From NCBI RefSeq assembly GCF_009805585.1, contig NZ_VHIN01000002.1:372001-436000 (forward strand): DNA of 64,000 bases. Direction: 5' to 3'. The notes under the pieces are model-generated. The model worked only from the letters and a program-made list of their open reading frames with translations, was not told the origin of the DNA and did not search any database. The position numbers and the translations under genes were made by a program. The stretch comes from Glutamicibacter sp. JC586. Its GTDB lineage: Bacteria > Actinomycetota > Actinomycetes > Actinomycetales > Micrococcaceae. This document shows positions 19,348 to 27,788 of this stretch, piece after piece (the stretch's first letter is position 1; every line of letters begins with the position of its first letter).

Positions 19348-20801
19348 GCGTCTTCGCCTTCCTTCACGAATGCTGCGATGTCGTCGCCAAGGAAGCGCAG
19401 ACCGGCCCCATTAGAGGACTTGAATAGGGCAATATCCCCTGGCTGAAGTTCGGCTTGCAATAGCTGCCGAGCCTCATCCACGGATTCAACGTAGTAAGCC
19501 TCGTCGCCCCAGCTGCCTTCGAGCACAGCCGAGTTGTAGGCAGGTTTAGCCCCTGCACCGACGACAACGAGTTTCTTGATGTTCATACGAACGGCCAAGC
19601 GTCCGAGCATGTCATGTTCGTGGATTCGTTCATCGCCGAGTTCAAGCATTTCCCCGAGCACTGCCCAGGTACGACGTGGTGGCTGCCCATCATGACCCAA
19701 TCCCAATTCGGCCAGTGTCACGAGGGCTGCCCGCATGGACTCGGGGTTGGCGTTGTACGCGTCGTTGATGATGCTCACGCCGTCGGCACGTTCGATGCGT
19801 TCCATTCGCCAGCGGCTACCCGCGGCTCGTCCCTCAAGGCTGGAGGCAATCGTCTCGGGGCTGATTTCCAGGGCGTAGGCTGCATTAGCGGCAGCCAGAA
19901 TATTGCTCACATGGTGTCGTCCAAGTAGCCCGGAGGTTATCCGCTGGCTGTAGCCGTTAGGGAATTCAAGGGTCAGCTGTGGCTCTCCGGCACCGTTGAC
20001 GACAATGTCACTGGCCCACACACCTGCACGTTCAACCTTGCGGTCGCTGGTTCCAAAGAAGCGTACCTCGCAGCTGGTACGCGACGCCATGCGTGCCACG
20101 CGCGAATCGTCGGCGTTCAAAATGGCGATGCCATCGGCATCGAGGGATTCGACAAGTTCGCCCTTGGCTTTCTCGATATTCTCGACGCCGCCAAATTCGC
20201 CAGCGTGAGCGGTACCCACACAAAGCACCACGCCGACCTGCGGATGCACCATGTCGGTGAGGTAGGTCAAGTGACCTATACCGGTTGCCCCCATCTCGAT
20301 AACAAGGTACTTAGTTTGTTCCGTCGCGGTGAACACGGTCAGCGGCACGCCAACCTCACCGTTGTAGGAGCCGATCGGCGACACGGTAGGTGCCACGTCC
20401 GCAAGGATCGCGGCCAACAGGTCCTTGGTCGTAGTTTTCCCGGCCGAACCGGTAATGCCCACTACCTTGGCGTCGTTTTTAGTTTTGAGGTACTCAACAA
20501 TGTGAGCGGCAATCTTGCCCATAGCTTCGACAGCGTCGTCAACGATGATCGCCGGATGTACGTTCCGCGCGTCGTCATAGGTCACTCGCTCAGCCAGGGC
20601 CAGCACAGCACCGGCGGCGAGGGCGCGATCAATAAAAGCGTGCCCGTCGGAGAATTCCCCCGGCTTGGCAACAAATAGGCAACCTGAAGTCACTTCACGC
20701 GAATCAGTGGTCACGGACGTGATCAACGTGTCGGAAGCGGCGGTTGGGCTCGCTTCTCCCCCGGTGATCTTCAATAGGTCGGTCAAAGACAGTTCAATCA
20801 T
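19344..20801 (-). CDS. murF: UDP-MurNAc-tripeptide--D-Ala-D-Ala ligase
   Basis: Adds D-Ala-D-Ala to complete the UDP-MurNAc-pentapeptide. 485 residues; ATP-binding GSAGKTTTKD near 120-129, central NDAYNANPESM motif (about 343-353) typical of MurF, and the usual three-domain layout. ATG at 20801. It starts 50 bases downstream of murE and overlaps mraY by 4 bases. Confidence 0.96.
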   Translation of the reverse strand: MIELSLTDLLKITGGEASPTAASDTLITSVTTDSREVTSGCLFVAKPGEFSDGHAFIDRALAAGAVLALAERVTYDDARNVHPAIIVDDAVEAMGKIAAHIVEYLKTKNDAKVVGITGSAGKTTTKDLLAAILADVAPTVSPIGSYNGEVGVPLTVFTATEQTKYLVIEMGATGIGHLTYLTDMVHPQVGVVLCVGTAHAGEFGGVENIEKAKGELVESLDADGIAILNADDSRVARMASRTSCEVRFFGTSDRKVERAGVWASDIVVNGAGEPQLTLEFPNGYSQRITSGLLGRHHVSNILAAANAAYALEISPETIASSLEGRAAGSRWRMERIERADGVSIINDAYNANPESMRAALVTLAELGLGHDGQPPRRTWAVLGEMLELGDERIHEHDMLGRLAVRMNIKKLVVVGAGAKPAYNSAVLEGSWGDEAYYVESVDEARQLLQAELQPGDIALFKSSNGAGLRFLGDDIAAFVKEGEDA

Positions 20802-20851
20802 GGCATTAAGGACTTTACACTCGTGCGGTGGCGTTAGTGGTCTTGTACTAT

Positions 20852-22444
20852 CTAGGATTTGGTCACAAATCCATGAAGATTTAGCGCGTTGGCTAATTCC
20901 ACACGGTCATCAAGTTCCACACCAATTCCGGCAACGTCTTGGCTGACCTCGTGACCACGACCGGCAACGAGGATGGCGTCATTAGCCTGGGCCAAACTCA
21001 CAGCGAATTCCACGGCTTTGGCGCGTGGCGCGATGTTGTAAAGCACCGTTTCGCTACGTTCGGAGTTAATGACCTCTTGGGCACCGGCCGCAACCTGCTC
21101 ACGAATCGGCGCTGGTTCTTCGCCATGCGGGTCATCGTCGGTGACAATGACAATATCCGCGTGACGTGCCGCCACAGCACCCATATCTGGGCGCTTTGTC
21201 TTGTCGCGCTCACCGGTGGCACCGAAGACGATGATTCGTCGGCCTTGTGCTCCTGGACGAATCGAATCCAACGCCTTAGCTAAAGCATCCGAGTTATGTG
21301 CAAAGTCCACGACGGCAACCGGTGATTCGGCAACCACCTGCATGCGTCCTGGTACTGCAACCGAGAGTGGATCTTTGGCATCCAGTGCGTTTTGCAGGGC
21401 GGTGATATCAACCCCGCTGGCCAGCACCATAATGGTAGCCAGCGCGGCGTTGGCTACGTTGAACATTCCGGGCAGTGCGGTGCGGGTACGAAGTTCTTGC
21501 CCGTCACGGTGTGTCAGGGTGAAGCTATGTCCTAGGCCAGAGTGCTCCAGCTGCGATACTCTCCAGTGGGCCTGGGTATTTTTCTCGTCCAGGCTCAATG
21601 ACAGGGTCGGGATCTGAGCCTGTTCAGCCAGTCGAGCACCGTACTGGTCATCAACCATGACTACCGCGCTCTGGCTACGTTCGGGGGTGAACAACTCGGC
21701 TTTAGTTTGGAAGTACTCTTCCATTGTGCCGTGCAGGTCCAGGTGGTCTTGGGTGAGATTGGTGTACCCGGCGACCGCAAAGTTCAGCGCGTCCACTCGA
21801 CCGTAGCTCAAGGAATGGCTGGAAACTTCCATGGCCACGGAGGTGACCTCTTGTTGGGCCATGCGGGCCAGCACGCCGTGCAGCTGCGTTGACTCGGGGG
21901 TGGTCAATACGCTGGGAATGATCTGACCGCGGGCGGACATTTCGATCGTGCCAATCAGCCCGGTTTCTTCGCCCAAGGCTTCAAGGATTGAACGAATCAT
22001 AAAAGTGGTCGTGGTTTTACCGTTGGTACCGGTCACTGCGAAGAGCTGTGGGCTGTTCTCCTTGGTGCCATAAATGACCTGCGCTATCTGTGCAGCACAG
22101 GCGCGGACGTTGGCCACCACAGCCACTGGAATGGATAGATCTTCAGGCAAGAAGTCCAGACCTGCGGTATCGGTGATAACGGCTACTGCGCCGTTGGAGA
22201 TGGCAGTATCTACAAATTCTGCGCCATGTCGTTTGGAACCTGAGATACCAAGGAAGACATCACCTGGCTGAACGACCTGCGGGTTCAAACTCACTCCGAA
22301 AACTTGGACAGCAGCTTTGAACTGTGCCCCAGTCCGTACTGCGCCAGCAGCGCCGCAGACCTGATCGAAGCCCAAGCCGGCCATGTTTTCTGGACGAAGG
22401 TACCGCTCCAACTCGCGTGGAGTTTCGGGATTCTGGGCTACCAA
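20852..22444 (-). CDS. murE: UDP-MurNAc-dipeptide ligase MurE, probably L-lysine adding
   Basis: Adds the third stem-peptide residue. 530 residues from a TTG at 22444, which overlaps the end of ftsI by 7 bases; the start is not certain because the first in-frame ATG lies 20 codons later. ATP-binding GTNGKTTTTF is present. The specificity loop reads DDDPHGEEP at about 436-444, where meso-diaminopimelate enzymes have DNPRxE. Loss of that Arg fits an L-lysine enzyme, as expected for Lys-type Micrococcaceae peptidoglycan; this last step is inference. Confidence 0.93.
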   Translation of the reverse strand: MVAQNPETPRELERYLRPENMAGLGFDQVCGAAGAVRTGAQFKAAVQVFGVSLNPQVVQPGDVFLGISGSKRHGAEFVDTAISNGAVAVITDTAGLDFLPEDLSIPVAVVANVRACAAQIAQVIYGTKENSPQLFAVTGTNGKTTTTFMIRSILEALGEETGLIGTIEMSARGQIIPSVLTTPESTQLHGVLARMAQQEVTSVAMEVSSHSLSYGRVDALNFAVAGYTNLTQDHLDLHGTMEEYFQTKAELFTPERSQSAVVMVDDQYGARLAEQAQIPTLSLSLDEKNTQAHWRVSQLEHSGLGHSFTLTHRDGQELRTRTALPGMFNVANAALATIMVLASGVDITALQNALDAKDPLSVAVPGRMQVVAESPVAVVDFAHNSDALAKALDSIRPGAQGRRIIVFGATGERDKTKRPDMGAVAARHADIVIVTDDDPHGEEPAPIREQVAAGAQEVINSERSETVLYNIAPRAKAVEFAVSLAQANDAILVAGRGHEVSQDVAGIGVELDDRVELANALNLHGFVTKS

Positions 22445-24252
22445 GATTTCTTTTGTTCCTTACCTGCAAAGACGTCGTACGCCTCTGAATCTGTTGTGCT
22501 CGGTGGCACATTGAATGTGTTAAGCGTGTGGCTCATGACGTCGGTAAATGTGTCGGCCACAGTGAAGGCTTTCCAGTCACCCTTAGGGCGGTACATGGTT
22601 GCAACCACTACGTACTGTGGGTCTTCCAACGGTGCTACACCCGCAAAGGAATAAGTATAGCCGTCGTATCCCTTGGCCCCGGCGGCCTGACCGGTACCGG
22701 TCTTGCCACCGACACGATACCCCGGGATGGCTTCCTTGTAACCGGTACCGTAGTCCACTACTGATTCCATCAGCTTGAGCATCTCTTTGGCGGTGGTTTC
22801 CTTCACCACTCGCTTCTGCTCCGGGTCAGGAATCTTGGTGACCGATCCGTCATCATTTCGGTAGCCTTCGATCAGGCTAGGCGATAGGCGGACGCCACCG
22901 TTGGCCAAGGTCTGGAAGATCGAGGCGGTGTGCAGCACGGTCTGAGAGTAGCCCTGACCGAACATCGTGGTGTACTGCTGACGACGATCCCAGTTTTCTG
23001 GTTTGGCCAGCTGACCGGCACTGGCACCATTCAGACCCACCTGAATCGGCGTACCCAACCCGAACGCTCGCATGTAGTCGTAGCGCGTCTGCTTGCTCAT
23101 CTTGTTGCCGACCATCACGGTGCCGGTGTTGTAGGAGCGGGCGAAGACGCCGGCGACGGTCATGTCATAGGTGGGGTGACGCAAGGAGTCGTTGATGGTC
23201 TCCTTGGTAAAGGTCTTCTTATTCGGCACGGTCAAGACGTCGGTGGCTTTCACCACGCCCTGATCAATGGCCGCAGCGAAGATGGCAGCCTTACCGGTGG
23301 AGCCGGGTTCAAAAGCACGAGTAATTGAGGTGGAGTGGCGGAATTCAGGATCCGTTGCACCCGGGTCGTTGGGATCAAGCTCAGCAGAATCACCGATGGC
23401 TAGGATCTTGCCGGTTTTTACTTCCATGGCCACGACGGAGACCCATTCCGCGTTGAACTCATCGCGCTTCTTTTCGGCCGCGCGCTGAGCCACGTAGTTG
23501 ATGTCCGAGTCGATGGTCAGCAAGACATCCTGACCGTTGACCGCTGGATTCTCTTCAACTTCGGTGACGGGGATTCGAACACCGTCGGCGCTGATCTCGT
23601 ACTTACGGCTACCGGCAGTACCTGCCAAGTGATCTTCCTGGCTCAGTTCCAAACCTTCGGCACCAACTACCGAGGTCTGATCATCAGAGTTCTTCACAAA
23701 ACCCAGAAGCGGTCCGGCGATCACACCCTGCGGGTATTGGCGTTCGCTTCGAAGCAACGAGGATAGGCGTGGAATACCGATTTCGTTAACTTCGTTGCGG
23801 ACTTCCGGGGTCACCGACTTTGCCAGCACCACATAGCCTTTGGGTGTGGCGTCGCCCTGCGGACGCACCTTCTTGGCTAGCTCATCTCGGTCTTGATCCA
23901 GGGCCTTGGCTAGTTCGTCGATGGCCTGGTCCCATGAGACCAGCTCGTGTCCATTGGATCCATCGCGTTTTGCACGGCGAATGTTTTCATCTTGCTGGCG
24001 CTGATCGATCACCAGGTCATAGCGGTCGACAGACACGGCCAGGGTTGTTCCGTTGCGGTCCTCAATGGAACCACGAGTGGGAGCGATGGTCTCTGTACGT
24101 TCGCGATTTTCCTGCGCTGCGTTGGCGACGGACGTTGCGTTGATCCCCTGGACCCAAACCAATCGGGCCAAAATAATCACCAACAAGAGCACTGAGAGAA
24201 GTAGTACAAAGCGCATGCGCTTTTTCACAGTGTCGATTGCCGTCGAGCTCAC
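22438..24252 (-). CDS. ftsI: Septal penicillin-binding protein FtsI (PBP3)
   Basis: Class B transpeptidase that crosslinks septal peptidoglycan with FtsW. 604 residues: short cytoplasmic tail, one membrane segment (about 14-34), pedestal domain, then the transpeptidase domain with Ser318-Thr-Gly-Lys321, the SYN motif at 373-375 and KTG at 517-519. No PASTA domain follows. GTG start at 24252, 73 bases after ftsL. Confidence 0.96.
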   Translation of the reverse strand: MSSTAIDTVKKRMRFVLLLSVLLLVIILARLVWVQGINATSVANAAQENRERTETIAPTRGSIEDRNGTTLAVSVDRYDLVIDQRQQDENIRRAKRDGSNGHELVSWDQAIDELAKALDQDRDELAKKVRPQGDATPKGYVVLAKSVTPEVRNEVNEIGIPRLSSLLRSERQYPQGVIAGPLLGFVKNSDDQTSVVGAEGLELSQEDHLAGTAGSRKYEISADGVRIPVTEVEENPAVNGQDVLLTIDSDINYVAQRAAEKKRDEFNAEWVSVVAMEVKTGKILAIGDSAELDPNDPGATDPEFRHSTSITRAFEPGSTGKAAIFAAAIDQGVVKATDVLTVPNKKTFTKETINDSLRHPTYDMTVAGVFARSYNTGTVMVGNKMSKQTRYDYMRAFGLGTPIQVGLNGASAGQLAKPENWDRRQQYTTMFGQGYSQTVLHTASIFQTLANGGVRLSPSLIEGYRNDDGSVTKIPDPEQKRVVKETTAKEMLKLMESVVDYGTGYKEAIPGYRVGGKTGTGQAAGAKGYDGYTYSFAGVAPLEDPQYVVVATMYRPKGDWKAFTVADTFTDVMSHTLNTFNVPPSTTDSEAYDVFAGKEQKKSW

Positions 24253-24325
24253 AATGAACCTAACTTTCCCTCAGCGTGGTTTCCAGCAGTATCCGCTAGC
24301 TCTTATCTAGCTTAGGAAGATCTGG

Positions 24326-25108
24326 CTACTCTGCTGGGGATTTGATACTTGGAGCCGGAATCGTGCCGCCGTTGAGTTCCGAGTCCTGGAACACTGGACG
24401 ACCAGATTCGGAGACTTCGCGGTCACTCTTCGCGGTAGTCACCGCGGTTTGTACAGATTCCTGAGAGGAAGCAGAGGACTGGCTCTCATCCTGTGAGGTC
24501 TTACCCACAGTGGTCTTGGGCGTAGTCGATTTCTCGTCCTTGGCCGCTTCAGAGTCGCTCTTCTTGCTTTCGCTCGCAGTCGAGCCTGGAAGTGGTAGCG
24601 TCCCGTATTCCTGCTTGCTGTCCTTGGCCTTGACCGCTGCCTCAGCGTCCTGGGTTACTTTGCTCTCCGAAAGGCTGATCAGTCCAGGAGCCCCCGGTGA
24701 AACCAGTCCAAGGTCTTTAGCTTTGGCCGCCAGTGCCTGTGGTGCGCCCAGGGACTGAGCTTCCTTGAGCAAGGATTGGTTTTCTTGAGACAAGGCACGT
24801 TCTTGGTTGCGCAGCGAGACGATATCGTACTGACGCTGGGCTACAGAGGTGTTGAGCAGAACCAAGGTGACGATCACGCTGAAAGCAAGAACGACCAGAA
24901 TCGCAGACATGGTGATCATGGAACGGCGATTAGATTCTTTAATCCGTGGGACTAGAGAAAGGGTCACTCGCTGGCGCAAATCGCTCTTTGGCAACTCACT
25001 AGCAAGCACGGGCTCGGGTCGTAAGGCTCGTGCAGCACTGCCTTCAACAACTGGCTGGTTGTTCACGATTGCAGAGTTCTGCACGCGACGCGGGGCTCGC
25101 TGGCTCAT
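24326..25108 (-). CDS. ftsL: FtsL-like divisome protein with long extracellular tail
   Basis: Bitopic division protein expected to bridge FtsQ and FtsI/FtsW. 260 residues: cytoplasmic N-terminus (about 1-62), one membrane segment (about 64-86), a short heptad-rich coiled coil (about 88-118, with SLRNQERALSQENQSLL) and then a Ser/Lys/Glu/Thr-rich tail of about 130 residues. FtsL proteins are usually much shorter; the tail is low-complexity and probably in the cell wall. Position between rsmH and ftsI and topology support the call, since FtsL is poorly conserved in sequence. ATG with an AGGAG site, 1 base after the rsmH stop. Confidence 0.85.
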   Translation of the reverse strand: MSQRAPRRVQNSAIVNNQPVVEGSAARALRPEPVLASELPKSDLRQRVTLSLVPRIKESNRRSMITMSAILVVLAFSVIVTLVLLNTSVAQRQYDIVSLRNQERALSQENQSLLKEAQSLGAPQALAAKAKDLGLVSPGAPGLISLSESKVTQDAEAAVKAKDSKQEYGTLPLPGSTASESKKSDSEAAKDEKSTTPKTTVGKTSQDESQSSASSQESVQTAVTTAKSDREVSESGRPVFQDSELNGGTIPAPSIKSPAE

Positions 25109-25109
25109 C

Positions 25110-26102
25110 CTAGCTCCTCTTCAACACTCGCTCCACAGCTCGCAAACGAGCTGAGGCTGCACGGGAATTTTCTGCAATTTCCTGATCGCTTGGCTTTTCA
25201 GTGCCCTTGGTAAGGACCTTGTATTCAGCCTTGTGCTCTTCTAGTTCCACCGGGAAGCCCGGAGGAGCCGAAGACGTCGCACCTTGTACAAAGTGACGTT
25301 TGGTGATCTTGTCTTCCAAGGAGTGATAACTCATCACTACCACGCGTCCCCCGACGTTCAGTGCTCCCATTGCTGCTGGGATGGCACGTTCGAGAACATC
25401 AAGTTCTTCGTTGACTGCGATGCGCAACGCTTGGAAGGTTCGTTTGGCCGGATGACCGCTAGTGCGAGCCGCTGCCGCTGGCACGACGCCGCGGATAACC
25501 TCAACCAGTTCGGCGGTGGTGGTGATGCGCGACTTTGCTCGTGCTTCCACGATTGCAGTCGAGATCCGCCCAGCAAACTTCTCTTCGCCCCACTGTCGGA
25601 TAATCCGCAACAGTTCCTCGCGGTCCAGGTCATTGACTAGATCCTCCGCGGTGGGACCAACGGAGGTATCCATGCGCATATCCAGCGGAGCATCGTAGGA
25701 GTATGCGAAGCCACGCTCGCGCTCGTCTAGCTGCAAGGAGGATACGCCAAGATCAAAGAGGACTCCGTCAACACCGGGGAAGCCCAAGTCTTCGACGACA
25801 TCTGCAATCTCGTCGTAGACAGCGTGGACCAGATCGATACGATCCTCGAATGGCTTCAAACGGGCGCCAGCTAACTCGTGTGCCTGTTCATCACGGTCAA
25901 GACCGATCAAGTGTAGGATTGCAAAGCGCTTCAAGATGGCTTCGGAATGGCCACCCATGCCCAGGGTACAGTCCACAACGATTGCTCGACGGCCTTCAGC
26001 ATTTGCCCGTTCAATACCCGGTGCTAGTAGATTGACGCAACGGTCCAGAAGTACTGGAACGTGGCGTTCTGATGCAGGTCGCTGAGAATCTTGATTTGGC
26101 AC
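25110..26102 (-). CDS. rsmH: 16S rRNA (cytosine(1402)-N(4))-methyltransferase
   Basis: SAM-dependent methylation of C1402 in 16S rRNA. 330 residues from a GTG at 26102, chosen because a GGGGG ribosome site lies just upstream; a longer frame is open for 17 more codons. Family features: HVPVLLDRC at the N-terminus, SAM-binding [12 protein letters not shown] (about 44-55), [15 protein letters not shown] (about 113-127) and the C-terminal [11 protein letters not shown]. Second gene of the cluster after mraZ. Confidence 0.95.
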   Translation of the reverse strand: MPNQDSQRPASERHVPVLLDRCVNLLAPGIERANAEGRRAIVVDCTLGMGGHSEAILKRFAILHLIGLDRDEQAHELAGARLKPFEDRIDLVHAVYDEIADVVEDLGFPGVDGVLFDLGVSSLQLDERERGFAYSYDAPLDMRMDTSVGPTAEDLVNDLDREELLRIIRQWGEEKFAGRISTAIVEARAKSRITTTAELVEVIRGVVPAAAARTSGHPAKRTFQALRIAVNEELDVLERAIPAAMGALNVGGRVVVMSYHSLEDKITKRHFVQGATSSAPPGFPVELEEHKAEYKVLTKGTEKPSDQEIAENSRAASARLRAVERVLKRS

Positions 26103-26172
26103 TGCGCCCCCTTTCGATGTTCTAAGTCGTGTTGGAATCAGATCCCCCTCCAACCAAGTGGAAGTTCAATCT

Positions 26173-26198
26173 TCTGGCTCCGGGGAAGTGGAGCCAGA
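26173..26198 (-). other. RNA hairpin between mraZ and rsmH
   Basis: 9-bp perfect stem (26173-26181 / 26190-26198) with an 8-base loop in the 171-base mraZ-rsmH spacer. It could be a processing or attenuation element separating mraZ output from the rest of the operon. Function not shown. Confidence 0.4.
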
Positions 26199-26273
26199 CG
26201 ATCTTCCCCCTCTAGGTGGCTGGAGATCTCATCCCAACATCTTGTGCTGGTGGATTGGACAGCGCTCTAAGCC

Positions 26274-26687
26274 CTAGTCCTCATCCGTATCCGAGAAAAC
26301 TTCTTCCTGTTCATCCAGATACTGTTGCCATGCCTGCGTATCCCAGATTTCGATGCGGTTACCCGCACCAATTACCGTGACTTCGCGGTCAAGGCCACCG
26401 TAGGTACGCAGTACCTGCGGAATCGTGACTCTGCCTTGCTTGTCCGGAACTTCGTCAGATGCTCCCGAGAGGAACACACGTGCGTAGTCGCGTGCTCGTC
26501 GTGAGGTCAAGGACGCCTGAGCTAGCTGCTCATGCTGTTTCTCAAACTCCCGCTGACTAAAAACGTATATGCAACGTTCCTGTCCACGAGTGAGAACCAG
26601 CCCATAGGACAATTCATCACGATATTTAGCGGGAAGAATTAGACGACCTTTTTCATCGAGTCGGGGCGTATACGTTCCCAGGAACAT
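26274..26687 (-). CDS. mraZ: Transcriptional regulator MraZ
   Basis: DNA-binding regulator of the division and cell-wall cluster. 137 residues from the ATG at 26687, chosen because it gives the canonical N-terminus [15 protein letters not shown] and has an AAGG ribosome site. Two SpoVT-AbrB-type half-domains: about 5-47 ([16 protein letters not shown]) and about 77-120 ([13 protein letters not shown]). It is the first gene of the dcw operon; four matching operator repeats lie directly upstream, so autoregulation is expected. Confidence 0.95.
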   Translation of the reverse strand: MFLGTYTPRLDEKGRLILPAKYRDELSYGLVLTRGQERCIYVFSQREFEKQHEQLAQASLTSRRARDYARVFLSGASDEVPDKQGRVTIPQVLRTYGGLDREVTVIGAGNRIEIWDTQAWQQYLDEQEEVFSDTDED

Positions 26688-26728
26688 GCACACCGCCTTT
26701 CCGCGAAGTGGCCGGAAGCCCCAATCTT

Positions 26729-26770
26729 CTCTACTTGTCTCCACTTTACTCCACAACCCTCCACTGTCAA
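26729..26770 (-). promoter_or_regulatory. mraZ promoter with four phased MraZ boxes
   Basis: On the minus strand a perfect -35 hexamer TTGACA (26770-26765) is followed after 16 bases by TAAAGT (26748-26743). Four GTGGAG/GTAGAG boxes start at 26764, 26754, 26744 and 26734, exactly 10 bp apart, and cover the spacer and the -10. MraZ proteins bind TGGG-like repeats at 10-bp period upstream of mraZ; TGGAG fits that pattern. Occupancy would block RNA polymerase. Confidence 0.85.
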
Positions 26771-27177
26771 CGCGATTTCATTGGTTTCGCGAGGGTCTGG
26801 AGATAAAAATCAGCTAAATCTAGCGGATTCTCAGGCTTAGTTAAGGTGGAGGGAACGAGCGGTGAACGTTCAGATACCCTCAATTTTTCATAGATCTCAG
26901 GATGAAAACCTGCGGATTCTAGGCATTTAAGGACCCAGTGGTGGGAGGTGGGGCGCACCGGGGAGGAAAGTGGAGCTGCAGCATTTCAGCGACATAAGTG
27001 CCAAGCTTGGAATCTGCCGGGAATTTAGACTCAGTCTTTGAGGCGTGTCGCCCAAGCCACCAATTGTCGCCTGCTTGTTCCGGGGATAGAAACGTTCGCT
27101 AGGGCCCGATGCAATGACAGTTATTTATAAACCTCAACCATGCTCAGTTAACCGTCACCGAAGTGGATTCTGGGCAC
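26771..27177. other. Non-coding stretch upstream of the mraZ promoter
   Basis: About 400 bases between the mraZ promoter and the DUF3040 terminator. I see no convincing gene, tRNA or known RNA motif. A 63-codon frame (26767-26958, minus) overlaps the -35 box and has no recognisable family, so I do not call it. Confidence 0.5.
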
Positions 27178-27210
27178 AAAAAAGAGGTGCAACCCGAAGG
27201 GTTACACCTC
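27178..27210 (-). terminator. Rho-independent terminator of the DUF3040 gene
   Basis: GAGGTG...CACCTC stem with inner AACCC/GGGTT pairing (27184-27210), followed on the minus strand by six T (27183-27178). Textbook intrinsic terminator directly after the DUF3040 stop; it insulates dinB/DUF3040 from the mraZ operon. Confidence 0.9.
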
Positions 27211-27224
27211 AACTTCACGTCCGA

Positions 27225-27608
27225 CTAGCTGTCCGACTGATCCCGCTTTCGCTGATTCCACCGTTCCTCAAGTCCAGACATGAACTGGGAATTATTCTTA
27301 GCGGCAGATTTGGATCCAGCGTTTCCGGCAGATCCTAACTTACCTGACGCCGACTTGGTTAGGGCCAGCAGTACTCCGCCAAACATCACCACAAAACCGA
27401 GCACTCCAAGAATGATGATGTGCTGGGAAATGCCAAATATGAGGCCGGCGAGGCCAGCGATCACCAGAAGAATACCTAGCGCAACATTACGCGTGGAAAG
27501 GCGACCCGCACTAGCAGGTCCCTTCATACTAGAAGCGAAGCGACGATCTTCGTGCAACTGCTTTTCAAGCTGCTCCAACAAACGCTGCTCGTGTTCCGAT
27601 AGCGGCAT
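27225..27608 (-). CDS. DUF3040 membrane protein
   Basis: Actinobacterial protein of unknown function, 127 residues from the ATG at 27608 (GGAAGGAG ribosome site). The N-terminus MPLSEHEQRLLEQLEKQL is the hallmark of the DUF3040 family: a charged, possibly coiled-coil segment (about 1-22). Two adjacent membrane segments (about 45-64 and 68-87) form a hairpin and a Ser/Asn/Lys-rich basic tail follows. It usually lies upstream of mraZ in actinobacteria, which suggests an envelope or division link. It is downstream of dinB on the same strand (180-base gap) and ends in a strong terminator. Confidence 0.88.
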   Translation of the reverse strand: MPLSEHEQRLLEQLEKQLHEDRRFASSMKGPASAGRLSTRNVALGILLVIAGLAGLIFGISQHIIILGVLGFVVMFGGVLLALTKSASGKLGSAGNAGSKSAAKNNSQFMSGLEERWNQRKRDQSDS

Positions 27609-27788
27609 CGTCTTCTCCTTCCGAGGCAATCTTGACGGTCATTTACCGCCGTCAGGTTCAACGCAGATTCGGAGCAAAAAGTTCCCCGAATCATTTGATC
27701 CGTACAACTAGGATAGTCTCTTTTACCACCGGCCTGCCACTTGATCTTTGCCACTGGCCCAGATACCCACCTGACACACAGGAACGAA

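Noticed and set aside
26767-26958. 63-codon minus-strand frame upstream of mraZ
   Set aside because: It overlaps the -35 box of the mraZ promoter, has no clear ribosome site and no recognisable family.
26955-26985. GAGGAAAGT motif resembling the start of RNase P RNA
   Set aside because: The match ends after nine bases, and neither the rest of the P4 core nor later conserved RNase P segments are found nearby.
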